Positions 49,401-60,081 of a DNA stretch of 64,000 nucleotides are shown one piece after another; position 1 is the stretch's first letter, and every line of letters starts with the position of its first letter. The position numbers and the translations under genes were made by a program. The DNA is taken from assembly GCF_000208745.1 (NCBI RefSeq), contig NC_030857.1, positions 4,688,714 through 4,752,713 of the forward strand. Reading direction: 5' to 3'. The notes beneath the pieces are model-generated. The model had not been told where the DNA came from. It worked only from the letters and a program-made list of their open reading frames with translations, and searched no databases. The stretch is from Theobroma cacao (taxonomy: Eukaryota > Streptophyta > Magnoliopsida > Malvales > Malvaceae).

Positions 49401-52400
49401 TTGAGAAGTTGCCAACACGACCACCCTCACTGAGAGTTCGAACACCTACAACAACAGCTCCTTTTGAATCAGAAGTTTCAGCCGCCCGACCTCCGCCAAC
49501 TATGAGCCGCATTACACCTCCTCGGGCTTCATTTTTTGAAATCTAAACAAAAATAAACGTTTAATAGGGATATAAGAATAACCAATCCCCCGTGAGAGAA
49601 ATACATGTGGAGTTAACCAAACAAATATTGTTGGTTTGAGATATCATCAGTGCATCCATAATCAGTATAATCAGATACCAAATATCTTTAGCCTATCATA
49701 TAGAAACTGGTTGGGGAAGTCATGCAAAGATACATATCCTGAATTTGACATTTCTAAATAAATATGTCCAAATTCAAGAGTCCAAAAATCTACCTGCCTG
49801 AACAACAAATCAGTGTCAAGGGAAAAAGAAAATTCAAGAAATCCCCACCAAGAAGACATCTCAACAAGTTAAAAAAGAAAAAAAGAACAAGCAAACATTA
49901 AGCAAAAAGTGAAGATCTATTTGGCTGACAAGGACTTAATCTTCTAGAAACAACTACAACTACATGGAAATGCAAAATACTCAAATCACCCATATCATAT
50001 TGTACTATTAAACAATAAACAATCATTATTCATTTTTAATTGGTCAAAAAGAAACTCAAAGCAACAAATACAAAGCATACCTTATAATTTACAGGAATTC
50101 CATTAGAAAGACGGAGTTGAGTAATCCCTGTTTCCTTATCTTGCACTTTTGTAACATTCATTTCAGCACTAAGAGGAATAAAAGAAGGCCCCCTCTGCAT
50201 CCTTAACTCTTGCAACTGCAGTGGAGATATTAATTCTTTTGGCACCTCAAGCTGCAGAAAAGAAAAGACATTTAGCAGTGACGTAACTTGAATATACATC
50301 TCCTGCAAAGATAAACTAAGCAAAAGAAGTTCAAAATGGCACTTAAAAAAAGATACAGATGAAGACCTCAGGCTCAGCTTCAATGGGTTCTTCCAATCCT
50401 GACTTTATGGCAGCTGTGATCTCGCTTGGGGTTATCTTGAATTCAGTTTCACCAATGCCATCGAGATGAACTTTTTTCGGAACACATGCAACAATTGCTG
50501 CTGGAAGGGGTGCAGTAGGTTTTCCAAAATCAGAGATAAATTCTAATACCTGTGCACCAATAGAGTTGACCTACACCACAGAACAGTAAAAAAATTATTT
50601 GTAACGAAATTTTTTGTTAAAAAATGTAAAATTGTGTTATGCAGCACCAAAAAAAGGGGAAAATCACATTTTCCAAACAACTTCTTAATTGAGGTTACAC
50701 CAGTCTACATGATATAGCATTACATAGAAATCCCACATCTACACACCAACTAGATATTTCTTTCTCAATAATGAATAAAATCTTCACACCATATCATTTT
50801 TGGGCAAATGAAAGGAATAAAGGAATTTTAAAAACAATATTCTTCTAAATCATAGCAACTAGCTCTGTCATACTTCGCAGGAGACACAAGTCCTGACATT
50901 ACAGGCAATAATAACTGCAAGCCATGTTGTCATAGTGCCAGTATATGTCCAAGATGTATAATTTTCACAAATACAGAAAGCAAAATTATGTGCTTGACTG
51001 TTTCCAAAAGATCCTACTACCGGATTTCAACCAACATTAGTTTCCACCACCCTAGCTCATATGCTCAACTATATAATGCAGATATTCCTCATTTAAACAA
51101 AAAATATCAAAATGATCATGTGTAGAAAAGAAAGCATGAAAAACAGTTTCACTGCCAGAGGATAGGATCATTATTGGTGAACTTACTTCATCAAGAGTAA
51201 CAGTGCCAGCGACCGCCATCAAACTCTCATGTCCTTGTGTCTGATCCATAACTGTATGGCCCAGTGCATCGCTTTCCATAATAAAATCCAAATTGTCAAC
51301 TGATGACACATTATCAATCATTGCTGCCAGCTGTTCACTATCTTTTAACAGTGCATCCATATAGCGAGTCAATTCACCCTTAGTGACACCAAATTCCTTG
51401 AGCCTTCGAACCTGTGACCAACAAAATATATTAGGCTTTACAGCCATTCACTATGATTCCATTGAAAAAATTATCTACCATCATCCCATATATAGCAAAT
51501 AAAGAGGAAAAGTTAAAGGAAACGAGAGTCAAGATTGCGTTATGTGTCCAATGTAAATTCCAAGAAGATTGTCACAATAATAACCCAAGCACTTCATGCA
51601 CCAATTAAGCAAACAGGTAAAATCAGCAGAAGAAGATAGAAGACTGAGAATGATAAAGAAACACAAACCTCTTGAACAGCAACCTTAATTGCGTTCTGCC
51701 AGTTCTTGGGTTCTGCTGTGACTGTAAGAGTTGTGACAGTGCATCCTTCCCTTCCTGAATCACTATGGTCCAATTCAACTGAAGTAAACGGCGGATTGGA
51801 ACTCTGGAAACTTCCATAAATTAGCCAAAATTTTCAAAAGCAATGTTGTTGTCATTCTTGTTATGTCTTGGAAAGAAAAGAAGAAGGGGGGGGGGGGGGT
51901 GCAATTCAACTTGACAAAAGAAGATAACAGAATAAAAAAATGTTAAAATTATAGAAAGAAGTGCAGAAAGTAGAGTACTGATAGATTTATAAAGCAAGTT
52001 AACTAGAATCATGTCTGCAAAAATTTCACTGTAGTTTGCCACACTGTTTTACCTCCCAGTAAATTATTCCTCGAAATAGTAAAACACCCTATGTGTACCT
52101 ATACTTCCCTTATAACCCCCACAAGTTAATAAGAGCCCTTTTGGTATTAAATTGCAGTTACATTGATTGCAATTGCCAAATTTAATTGTAAACGCAATGC
52201 TGAACAAAATAAAAATTGCAATAAAAAATCCCAATTATGGTGAATTTGTTCTCACTAGCAAAAGCAGGTAGGGAATTGCAATGCCAACTTGGTGCTAAAC
52301 AAAATGTTACTTGGGCAACTTGAAGACGGCATGATAAGAGTAATTTCAGAATTAATCAGCTAGATCATGGCATTTACAAGATAAGGCAAGCTCTCCTTGG

Positions 52401-55400
52401 GTAATAAAGGCTGGAAGATAAGGGGTGAAAAGGTGCTTGGGGAATCAGAATACCTTGTATCTTGTATTAATTCGAAAATGCAAGGCAGATAGAAATATTC
52501 TTTTCATCAGAACATTTCTCAGATCTCCGAAAGTCTGAACCTTGTTCACAGGAATCTGCAGGAAGATTCACAACACAAAATCTGAGACAAATGTCTAGGT
52601 CTAGTTGTTATAGTGCCAATTACAAACACACAAAATGTAGGTCAGCATGAAAGGATAAAAATAAAATTTAATAAGAGAGAAGACAGACTAACATATTAAA
52701 TTAAGTAATAAAAATGCACCAGGAGAGCACTGTACAACTACTACTGTATCAGGACACTGGTTCTTTCTGGGAATAGGATGAAATAATTAGAGTTTGGATG
52801 TACTTACAACTAAATTCTCATAAATAGAAAACAACTAGCATCTAAAAACTTGTTTAGCAGAACCATTTGATCTAGAAAGGATAAACCGCCTGTTCCCTAC
52901 TTACATATAAACATGCTCTATAATACTCATACAATAATTAAGTATGCCAAATCATATGTTTGGCACTGGTAATTGCACCACTTATAAAACAATCACACTC
53001 CTAATTATAGCAAAACTAGAGCAGCAGAGCAGGGACTCCAATTAAACTAAAACTAGAGCCACAGAGCAGAAACTTTTAGCCACACAGTTTAAGCACAGAA
53101 ACACAACGTGGACAAGTATTTATATGAAATTTTTGACAACAAGAAAAAGAAGAACAATAAGATTTTAACCGTAGAAAAACAGACAAACACTTTCACAAAG
53201 CAAGCATAAACTTTCACAAAGCAAGCATAATTTTGCAAACCTTGCAGAACATGTTAATTGAGAAATTCTGTAGCAACTCATGCTGAAATATTTGTGGTGG
53301 CTTCATGTCTGTATTATGTCCAGGGAGGGACCAAATGTGCTTTACAGGAGGACGAACAGCATGCTTTTCCTTTTTAATAATCTTAGCTTGATCTGCAGGA
53401 TTAGACAATCTTTCATGAGATGAACTTCCAGCAAGCCCAGCTGAGAGCTTAGGAACGAGAAAACTAGCCATGGCACCAAATGCACTAGAAGTAGGTGGTG
53501 GGGGCATCTCATTTTCAAGGGCAGTTTGTCCAAAAACAGCCTGCATAGAATCAACAGATTGCAGTCAAGAATCACAATACTGCTTCTTAGGAACAAAGAC
53601 ATAAATAATAATAAGTAAACAGCTTGTGCCATACTTCAATCTGGTAAATTGTCTTTGAGATATTATCAATGTCCCCCACAATGTACAAAGTCGCATTACC
53701 AGGGAAATACCACCGTTCATGAAATTTTCTTATTTTATCTGCATCCCACTTCTTAATCTGCTCCTCTAATCCAATTGGAAATCTTTTGCTCAGCTTGTTT
53801 TCAGAATGGAGATGTTGTAATAACTGCATTCAGAAGAAAGAAAAAATGCTAGATTGGAATTTTGAGCTAACATAAAATAATAAGCAGCTAAACCATAGAA
53901 TCACCCTGATTAGCACCTGACAGTCAACACGATACTCTATTGTGTTCATCATCTGTAATTCTGAAAGTATAGCACGCCTCTCCTTTTCAACTCGAGAAGA
54001 AAGGAATTTTGGATGGAAAGCTATCTGTATGCAAGAAACAATAAAGACAATGTGACACATTTCATGGTGATTAAGAGAATCATTTTTTCTATCTTAGGGT
54101 TGGGTGGGAAGGGGTGGGAGACATGGGCAACGGAAAATAAGAAATCCAGTCCAGCTGCTATAACATAAGCAATAGGTCCTTATCTTTCAACTTGGCCAAA
54201 TTATCTTTCAAAAAAAGATTTTGATGTAGTTGAGTTTCATACCTCATTCAAGGCATCCAGAACAAGTGGAAGTAAATCTTCATCAGATTCCTGGTAAACA
54301 ACAACCTTTTTACCATCAAATATACAATAAACCAATTGTAGGTATAAACCAACCCATTCAACCAATACTCAGTTAATAAATTTCAACAGATGGCTCTTCC
54401 ATAAATCATTTCATAGATTGTCAGGCGAATGCAGAAAGGTAAAATAGCTATCCTGAACTAAATATTAACTTGTTTAACTTCTTTTCTAAGTCTATGCCAA
54501 AATAAAAAATTATAGAACAGCAAAAAGAAAATCATACCAAGATAAAAGCACATAAAAAAGAGTAAAATACATATATAAACAAAGAATGGAAGATTCAAGA
54601 ACTTTATCCCTGAGGCAAGCAAACAAGCAAAGACACTACAATTGAATTAGAAAGTTAAGGTTAACAAGCAAACGTATAGAAAAGGAAAAGGAAGGACAAA
54701 CCTTGGTACAAGTTGGTGAATGAATGTGAAAAACTGTATGGTGGAAATCAGTGTAAGCATTTGAACGAGCCCCAGTACCAAGAAGTTTCTCACGTTTCTT
54801 GCTTCCAAGGAATGCGACATGTTCAATCATATGTGCAATTCCTTGCTCATCATCTTCCTCATCAATTGATCCCACATGAACCTCCATATGTGCTTCAAAC
54901 CTAAAGTTGTTCCAAAATATTATTATGTAAATGCAAGAGAGAAAGAGAGAGGGTATTGTCTCATCTACATAAAGCAGATATATTGATGACGCCTTACATT
55001 TCACTATGTCATTATTCAAAAATCAGGTTTCTTCAAGTGAAGTTTTCTGGATAATTAAACACAAGCCAAGTACAGTGCTTTTAACATCATAAAAACTGTT
55101 GACATATAAAAGAAGCTGATTTTAAAACTCAAGTTTATTATGGAATTATAATTACAATCTGTCTATACCTAACAAGAGAAGAAAGCATGAAAACTATGCT
55201 CATGGTGCACAGTGAAAATAGTGCATTGACGTCAAAAAACATCAGTAGCCAGATTATAGAAGAAAAAGGTGACACATGTAATGATTGAAGCTCTTCACCA
55301 GCACTATCTATAAAACAAGAAGGAACTATTGTCAGCAGTTGAAGATTAAGCTTGGGGTTTGTTTTTCAATTCGTCAATTCATGATAATCGGGAATTGGAA

Positions 55401-56662
55401 AGGAATGTGAATACAACAACCAAGCCCAGATTTTATTGAGAATTTGCAACCTAATAGATGGGTGGCATTCAATGATTTTACACCCAAGAAGAAAGCAAAA
55501 GTAAACATTCTCTCATGCACTAAAATGCCAATAAAGATGGGATATAAATTCATCTCAGAATTTTTTTATTTCTTTATAATGTGTGGCTCGCCAATGTTGG
55601 GAGGGTAGATTATACCTGTTTGGTGGAACTTTATTTGGCAAAATAAGGTAGCGAAGGCCATTTTTCAATTGTCCTCGATGTAACTTTGGGTGGGAAGGAA
55701 GTTGAGTAGATAAAAACCCCTCTAATTCAGTTGTTTGAAATTGTGGATATAATGAATCAAAATCTTGTTTTTCAAGAAGACCATCTGGCCAGGTCGTACT
55801 TGCTGCATGCGGCTCATCTGGACCAACAGTAGCGCAAGGAGCGCAGATATGTTTGCCCTGAAAATAATTATTACTAAATTAAAGAATTGAGTAAAAATGG
55901 CATTCAGGGAGTTGAAAGCAGAGAAAGAAACAAAATACTTACAGAAGTGGTGTTGAGTGTATGGGCAGAGAGAGGAAAGCAAGATTTGTCGGGAAAAAAT
56001 GCCGGCACAGATGTTGCAAGAGGCAAGGGTGCTATCTTGCGGTAGCAGTTGCGGTTAAGGGAGGAGCAGCAGGGGATCCACCTTTTGCACTGTTGTGAGA
56101 ATGAGACAGGGGAAGTCCATTTCCATGCTTTGGAAGCACCGCTCTTCTTCTTCTTCTTCTTCCTAATAGTATTATTATTCCAATTCTGGAATTCCAATCC
56201 AATAGTATTTCTACTTCTAACGTCACCTTGCCACCTTCATCCGCCAAAACATCTCAATTTCAGATAAGGGTTCGTTGAGTTGAGAATTGAGATAATATTA
56301 CTTAATCGAGAAAGCTGATACTTGAAAACTAATCCACTATATTAACCACAATATAGACATAATAATATATTCTAGTTAAAATAAATTATTATGACGAAAT
56401 GAAAGAATTCTCATATAATGCTTCGCGGAGTGCTGTGAAATGCAGATTAAATTCTATTTTCAGAAAAAATAGTTTACCTGGCAGCGGCAGGGGTTGGGGG
56501 AAGATGGAAACGGAAACGGGTCAAAGGCAGAGAAGCGGTAGGAACAGGACTGTTAACCCTAACTATGCTTCTTCCCCCTCCCCCTCCCCCTCTGGAGGTA
56601 TCCCATCGTATTTGAGAGAGTGGGATTCCCGATACCACTGATGAGCTTGACGACGTTGCCAT
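43476..56662 (-). CDS. SPP: Chloroplast stromal processing peptidase (M16 metallopeptidase)
   Basis: SPP cleaves transit peptides from imported precursors in the stroma. Twenty-four exons give 1263 aa (Arabidopsis about 1265): 56662-56478, 56162-55943, 55857-55616, 54900-54702, 54290-54243, 54024-53917, 53823-53635, 53540-53241, 52555-52454, 51803-51669, 51411-51187, 50570-50367, 50251-50081, 49542-49393, 48449-48312, 48110-47883, 47791-47639, 47478-47352, 45347-45227, 44901-44781, 44674-44594, 44437-44336, 44176-44026, 43567-43476. The inverted zinc-binding HxxEH is His239-Met-Ile-Glu-His243 (GIAHMIEHVAFLGSKKRE). The downstream helix with the third ligand is in VEKERRAILSELQMMNTIEY. The first ~140 residues are Ser/Thr/Arg-rich with few acids, a transit peptide. 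The M16 C-terminal half is recognisable (LFTTVRDSLGLTYDVSFELN; GLLAEVINSR). An acidic tail ends GRGLSTMTRPTT. The start is MATSSSSSVVSG, the only ATG that joins exon 2 in frame. Confidence 0.95.
45348..47351 (-). other. Longest intron (18) of the peptidase gene, with inserted repeats
   Basis: This 2-kb intron is far longer than its neighbours. It contains a block with GGGCCAGACTAGGTTTGGGT and CAAGGCCAGGCCTAGC (about 45890-46140), reminiscent of a common non-autonomous plant repeat. It also holds the triplicated element at 46450-47150 listed separately. Confidence 0.6.
46450..47150. repeat. Three diverged tandem copies of a dispersed repeat
   Basis: Copies begin near 46455, 46747 and 47045. 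Shared landmarks in order are CTCAAGTTGTTAG / CTTGAGTTGTTAG / CTCAAATCTTAG; then TTGACT or CAACTAGAA; then CACATTCATAT (TTACATTCATAT in the third); then a variant of CAATGTGGGATGAGATATCA; then CCTTGGATGTCCTCACCAAG. In the second copy CACCAATTGTAACACCCTG follows. The third copy is truncated. 'TGTGGGATGAG...ATACCAATTGTAA' blocks are common in plant non-autonomous elements, but I cannot name the family. Confidence 0.65.
48863..48978 (+). repeat. 58-bp tandem duplication in peptidase intron 14
   Basis: The unit beginning CCTATTTTATTGTTAGTGGT and ending GTCTCCAC occurs twice with a period of 58 bases and three substitutions (C/T, G/A, G/A). The surrounding sequence (about 48800-49210), with an A-rich TTAATAAAAGAGG box, may be an old LTR fragment, but I find no matching second LTR. 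Confidence 0.85.
51886..51899 (+). repeat. Poly-G run in a peptidase intron
   Basis: A homopolymer of about 14 G lies in intron 9 (plus strand), a stretch where sequencing length errors are likely. Confidence 0.8.
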
Positions 56663-57139
56663 AACTTGCCCCACTGCTGCTGCTGCTGCTGCTGCTAACT
56701 GCTACAAGCTATCTATTAATTTCAACTCTCAAGATGATTAACCAAATTACAAGAGATTTTGCATTTCCCCCTCCCCCGCTTATTTTCTTTTTTCCTTTCA
56801 GTAAATAAAATACCAGTGCTACTACTAAACACTTAAATTGATATTTTACTTTGTATTTATTATATTCAATTTCATACCTGTGATTTGTGTGGTTTTTGTT
56901 AAATTGTTTTTCCTTTTCCTTTTTTGAAGATGAAGTGATAAACACCCCCTTTTTTTTTTTGATACAAAGGAGGCTACGAGAAGGGACTGATGGCCGTTAA
57001 ACCGACTCGCTAAAGCTGCTATTATATTTGCACGTTGACTACCAAATGCGCTTCTAATACGTTAATCAACCAAAACAGAAAAAAATCTTGGCAGCAGCCA
57101 ATGCCATACACATGAAAAGGAAAAATCAAAGCCCTCACA

Positions 57140-57800
57140 CTTAGACACGATGATTCGTGTTAACGTATCATAAATATATAAAATATGATTAAAAATATTA
57201 AAATTAAATATGAATATAACACGTTTAATATTTATATTTTAAATTTAAAAAATATATATATATTTAATACACATGCAACACGATACAACACGATTAACAT
57301 GTTTGTTAAATGTGTCAATATACAACACGACACGATTAATAACACGTTTAACATGATTAAATAAAAATATTTATAATTAAATATAATTTTATTATTTAAA
57401 TTTAAAATTTATAATTATAAAAATAATTATAACAAAATAAAAATAATAATGACATCAAATAATCACTAAAAATTAAAAATTAGGATTGAACATATATAAT
57501 TACATTATACTTTTTATAAAATTAAAAAATTTATTAAAATAATTATTTAAAATTATTTATATAAATTAAAATAATTTTTAACTATTTAATTTTAATAAAT
57601 TAATAAATGTGTCACGTATACACGTTTAAACACAATTAAATATGATAACACGATTAAGTAAACGTGCTTAAACGTGTTTGTCATGTCTGACACGTTCGTG
57701 TCTTAACATATCAGACACGATTAGACACGAAACACGTTAACACTAAATCTAAAACTTGTTTAACTCGTATTTTTTCATATCGTGTTAACGTGTCGTGTTT
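57140..57800. repeat. CACG/CGTG palindrome-rich AT island
   Basis: The ends are rich in repeats of ACACGATTAA, AACACGTTTAACA, CGTGTTAACGT and GACACGA, flanking a nearly pure AT core (57370-57600). The left end has CGTGTTAACGTATC and the right end CGTGTTAACGTGTCGTG, with many CACGA boxes between. It looks like a non-autonomous repeat with short internal repeats; termini are not clear. Confidence 0.6.
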
Positions 57801-57914
57801 AAAATTATTAGATCTATTCACAGCACATCCGGATGGTCCAGCTCGTTCCGTTTATAGCCATGTAAAGCATGTACAAAACTAATGGGAGTAATTTAAAACG
57901 TTTTTTTATGTATT

Positions 57915-58130
57915 GAACTTTTTTTTGTTTGCAATCATATAATTATAAAAAATATATAATATTATAAAAAAATTCAATCATTTTAAATCAAATAAATTTT
58001 TAAATTTAATAATTAATTGTTATCAATTAAAAATATTATTTATTATTTTATATTTATATAATATTAACATAAAATATAAAGATATCACATGATTATACAT
58101 CAAACAATACTCAAGTGTTTTTTGATAATA
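57915..58130. mobile_element. Solo arm related to the 25.6-26.0 kb MITE-like element
   Basis: The series TTTTAAATCAAATAAATTTT, AATAATTAATTGTTATCAATTA, ATTATTTATTATTTTATATT and TATAAAGATATCACATGATTA follows the same order as the reverse complement of the right arm at 25884-26000, including the flanking AAGTGTAAAAATATCGCAT part. Only one arm is found here. Confidence 0.5.
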
Positions 58131-58732
58131 TTTTATTTTTTTAAAATTCACTTATAAAATTTAAAAGAGAAACTCCAAACATAGTTATCCATAAGAAAAA
58201 GAAGAAAAATGCAGATAGCTATTTGACATGTGTAGTATGCGTGTTATATAGTCGTGACATATGCAAACACCTGTCCAAATGAAATCATTCGATGTATCAC
58301 CCGTGACGTCCCCGATAAAGAAAGAGAGATGTACGAAATTGTCCTAAAAGAAGAGACGAGAAAAAACTCTCCCATGAGTTTGACTCTGAACTTGGAGCCC
58401 CCAGGACCCAAGGAAGCTTCCCAGACCAGCGGCAGTGCCGCCTCCGCAACCGTGTATAAACAACTGGCGGAAGCCAACTACCAAAACTATATACAAGCAA
58501 ACCCATTACTACTTGTAGTGATAGATATTATATTACTACTGCATCAGGGGAAAAAAAAGGAAGGAATTCAAAACCGCGTTCTCTATAGAGTCCCAACCTG
58601 TCAACCATATCTGATACCACATCTCCCTAGCACTATCCATCAATGCTTCCACGTCTTATATATACTCTGTCTCTCATCAGAATTCACAATTAAAATATTT
58701 TTTCCAATATTCTGAAACATCCAAATCCGAAG

Positions 58733-58743
58733 CTATATATACC
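58733..58743 (+). promoter_or_regulatory. TATA box of the CML37-like gene
   Basis: CTATATATACC lies 170 bases upstream of the start codon. Transcription starting about 30 bases downstream would give a leader of about 145 bases that includes the GA-dinucleotide run at 58870-58890. A second TATA-like run lies at 58657-58664. Confidence 0.45.
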
Positions 58744-58912
58744 CTTTCATTCCTCCTAGTGCCCAGTTGAATCACAATTCACAATCAGCTAGCTACTACC
58801 TGTGCCTTTTTGCCTTTCACCAATTCACCTACAATACGAAACAAGCTACAGAGTACCCAGACACACCCCAGAGAGAGAGAGAGAGAGAGATCAATACATC
58901 GACGCTTTCAGA

Positions 58913-59500
58913 ATGAATTCTAATGGTGATTTCATTGCTACTACTAGTACTACTGCTAGCAGCAATTCACAGCCAAAATCAGTACTCGCTAGTTTGAGGA
59001 GGAAACTATCCCCAAGAACAAAGTCATGTTCTGAAGATGCTAGAAGATGCAGCAGCAGAAGCAGTAACATCAGCGAGGCCAGCTCCGACCTCCAAATGGT
59101 GTTTGATTTCATTGACGCAAACGGTGATGGAAAAATATCAGCAGAAGAATTGCAGAGGTGCGTAAGAACAGCGGGAGGGCACCTGTCCATGGACGAAGCC
59201 GAATTAGCCGTTAAGTCATCAGACTTGGACGGAGACGGGATGCTGGGGTTCCATGAATTTCAGGAGCTGGTGGAGGGTGGAGGCTCCACTGAGGAGGAGA
59301 GAAAAAAAGAGCTGAGGGAGGCTTTTGGGATGTATGTGATGGAAGGTTCAGAGTGCATAACCCCCGCCAGTTTGAGAAGGATGCTCCGTCGGCTGGGTGA
59401 GTCCAAGTCTATCAAGGATTGCAAGGCCATGATTCGTGCCTTTGATCTCAACGGAGACGGCGTACTCAGCTTTGATGAGTTCAGTGTCATGATGCGGTGA
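58913..59500 (+). CDS. CML37: Calmodulin-like calcium sensor, CML37/38/39 group
   Basis: An intronless gene of 195 aa. CMLs bind Ca2+ through EF-hands and relay wound, drought and jasmonate signals; CML37-39 are stress-inducible in Arabidopsis. A Ser/Thr/Lys-rich N-terminus of about 55 residues precedes EF1 (DANGDGKISAEE) and EF2 (DLDGDGMLGFHE). Next comes a third hand whose loop has lost its ligands (MYVMEGSECITPASLRRMLR), then EF4 (DLNGDGVLSFDE). The block KELREAFGMYVMEGSE is diagnostic of CML37-type proteins. No myristoylation or prenylation motif is seen. The frame is open upstream to 58802 but contains no ATG there, so the start at 58913 is the first possible one. The gene sits head-to-head with SPP, as CML37 does beside SPP in Arabidopsis. 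Confidence 0.92.
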   Translation: MNSNGDFIATTSTTASSNSQPKSVLASLRRKLSPRTKSCSEDARRCSSRSSNISEASSDLQMVFDFIDANGDGKISAEELQRCVRTAGGHLSMDEAELAVKSSDLDGDGMLGFHEFQELVEGGGSTEEERKKELREAFGMYVMEGSECITPASLRRMLRRLGESKSIKDCKAMIRAFDLNGDGVLSFDEFSVMMR

Positions 59501-60081
59501 TCGATTCCCTTCTTCCCATACGCGTTTCGAGTTTCACATGAACCCCCCAACTCTTTACTACGGATTGCCTCTGATTTTTCATTATTTATTTGTTAAGTAG
59601 TTTATTCATTTTACATTTTTCAGTTCTGCAAATAGAGCTTTTATTGATACAATCGTTTACTTCTTTTCCCCTCAATTCTTTCCACATTCTACTCCGTCTG
59701 TTTAAGATTCTACCACAAGAACTCGAATCCATCAAATTCCGGTCCTTTATTGCAGTTTCCTGCCTTGAAAACAGGGCAACGAGTCACATGAACTCATGCG
59801 ATTCTATTGTCAGCAGCAGCAAGTATCAATCCAACTAATACAAACTGACGCTCCTATGTATTACCTTACTGTCAATGGTCATTCGACAAAATAACACTTC
59901 CAACTTATAGCTTTCGAACTAATATTCATATATCACAGGACCAAATCCTGAATAAAATCAGGAATACACAATAATACTAACATACCATCAACAAGTAAGT
60001 AGATCTTATCCAAAGACCACCTTTTAAGTACAATACCATTACAAAGATAAAAGAAACAGAGTATCTCCATATTTTAGGATC
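59501..60081. other. Short convergent intergenic region
   Basis: This holds the 3' UTRs of the CML and YjbQ-like genes. The open frame at 59590-59838 has no family features. Confidence 0.7.

Larger units (their letters stand above)
56663..58912. other. Divergent intergenic region between SPP and CML genes
   Basis: This holds promoters for both genes. It carries a CTG run at about 56681-56697, a CACG/CGTG-rich AT-dominated island at 57140-57800, and a single MITE-like arm near 57975-58100 related to the hairpin at 25.6-26.0 kb. A TATA box for the CML gene lies near 58733. The open frame at 58254-58715 has no recognisable content. Confidence 0.6.

Noticed and set aside
56032..56247. Frame starting MADEGGKVTLEVE as the SPP start
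   Set aside because: It does not continue into the conserved SPP exons. The other frame joins MATSSSSSVVSG (56662) to exon 2 with correct phases.
58254..58715. 153-codon frame upstream of the CML gene
   Set aside because: No conserved segment, and it overlaps the expected CML promoter; probably chance.
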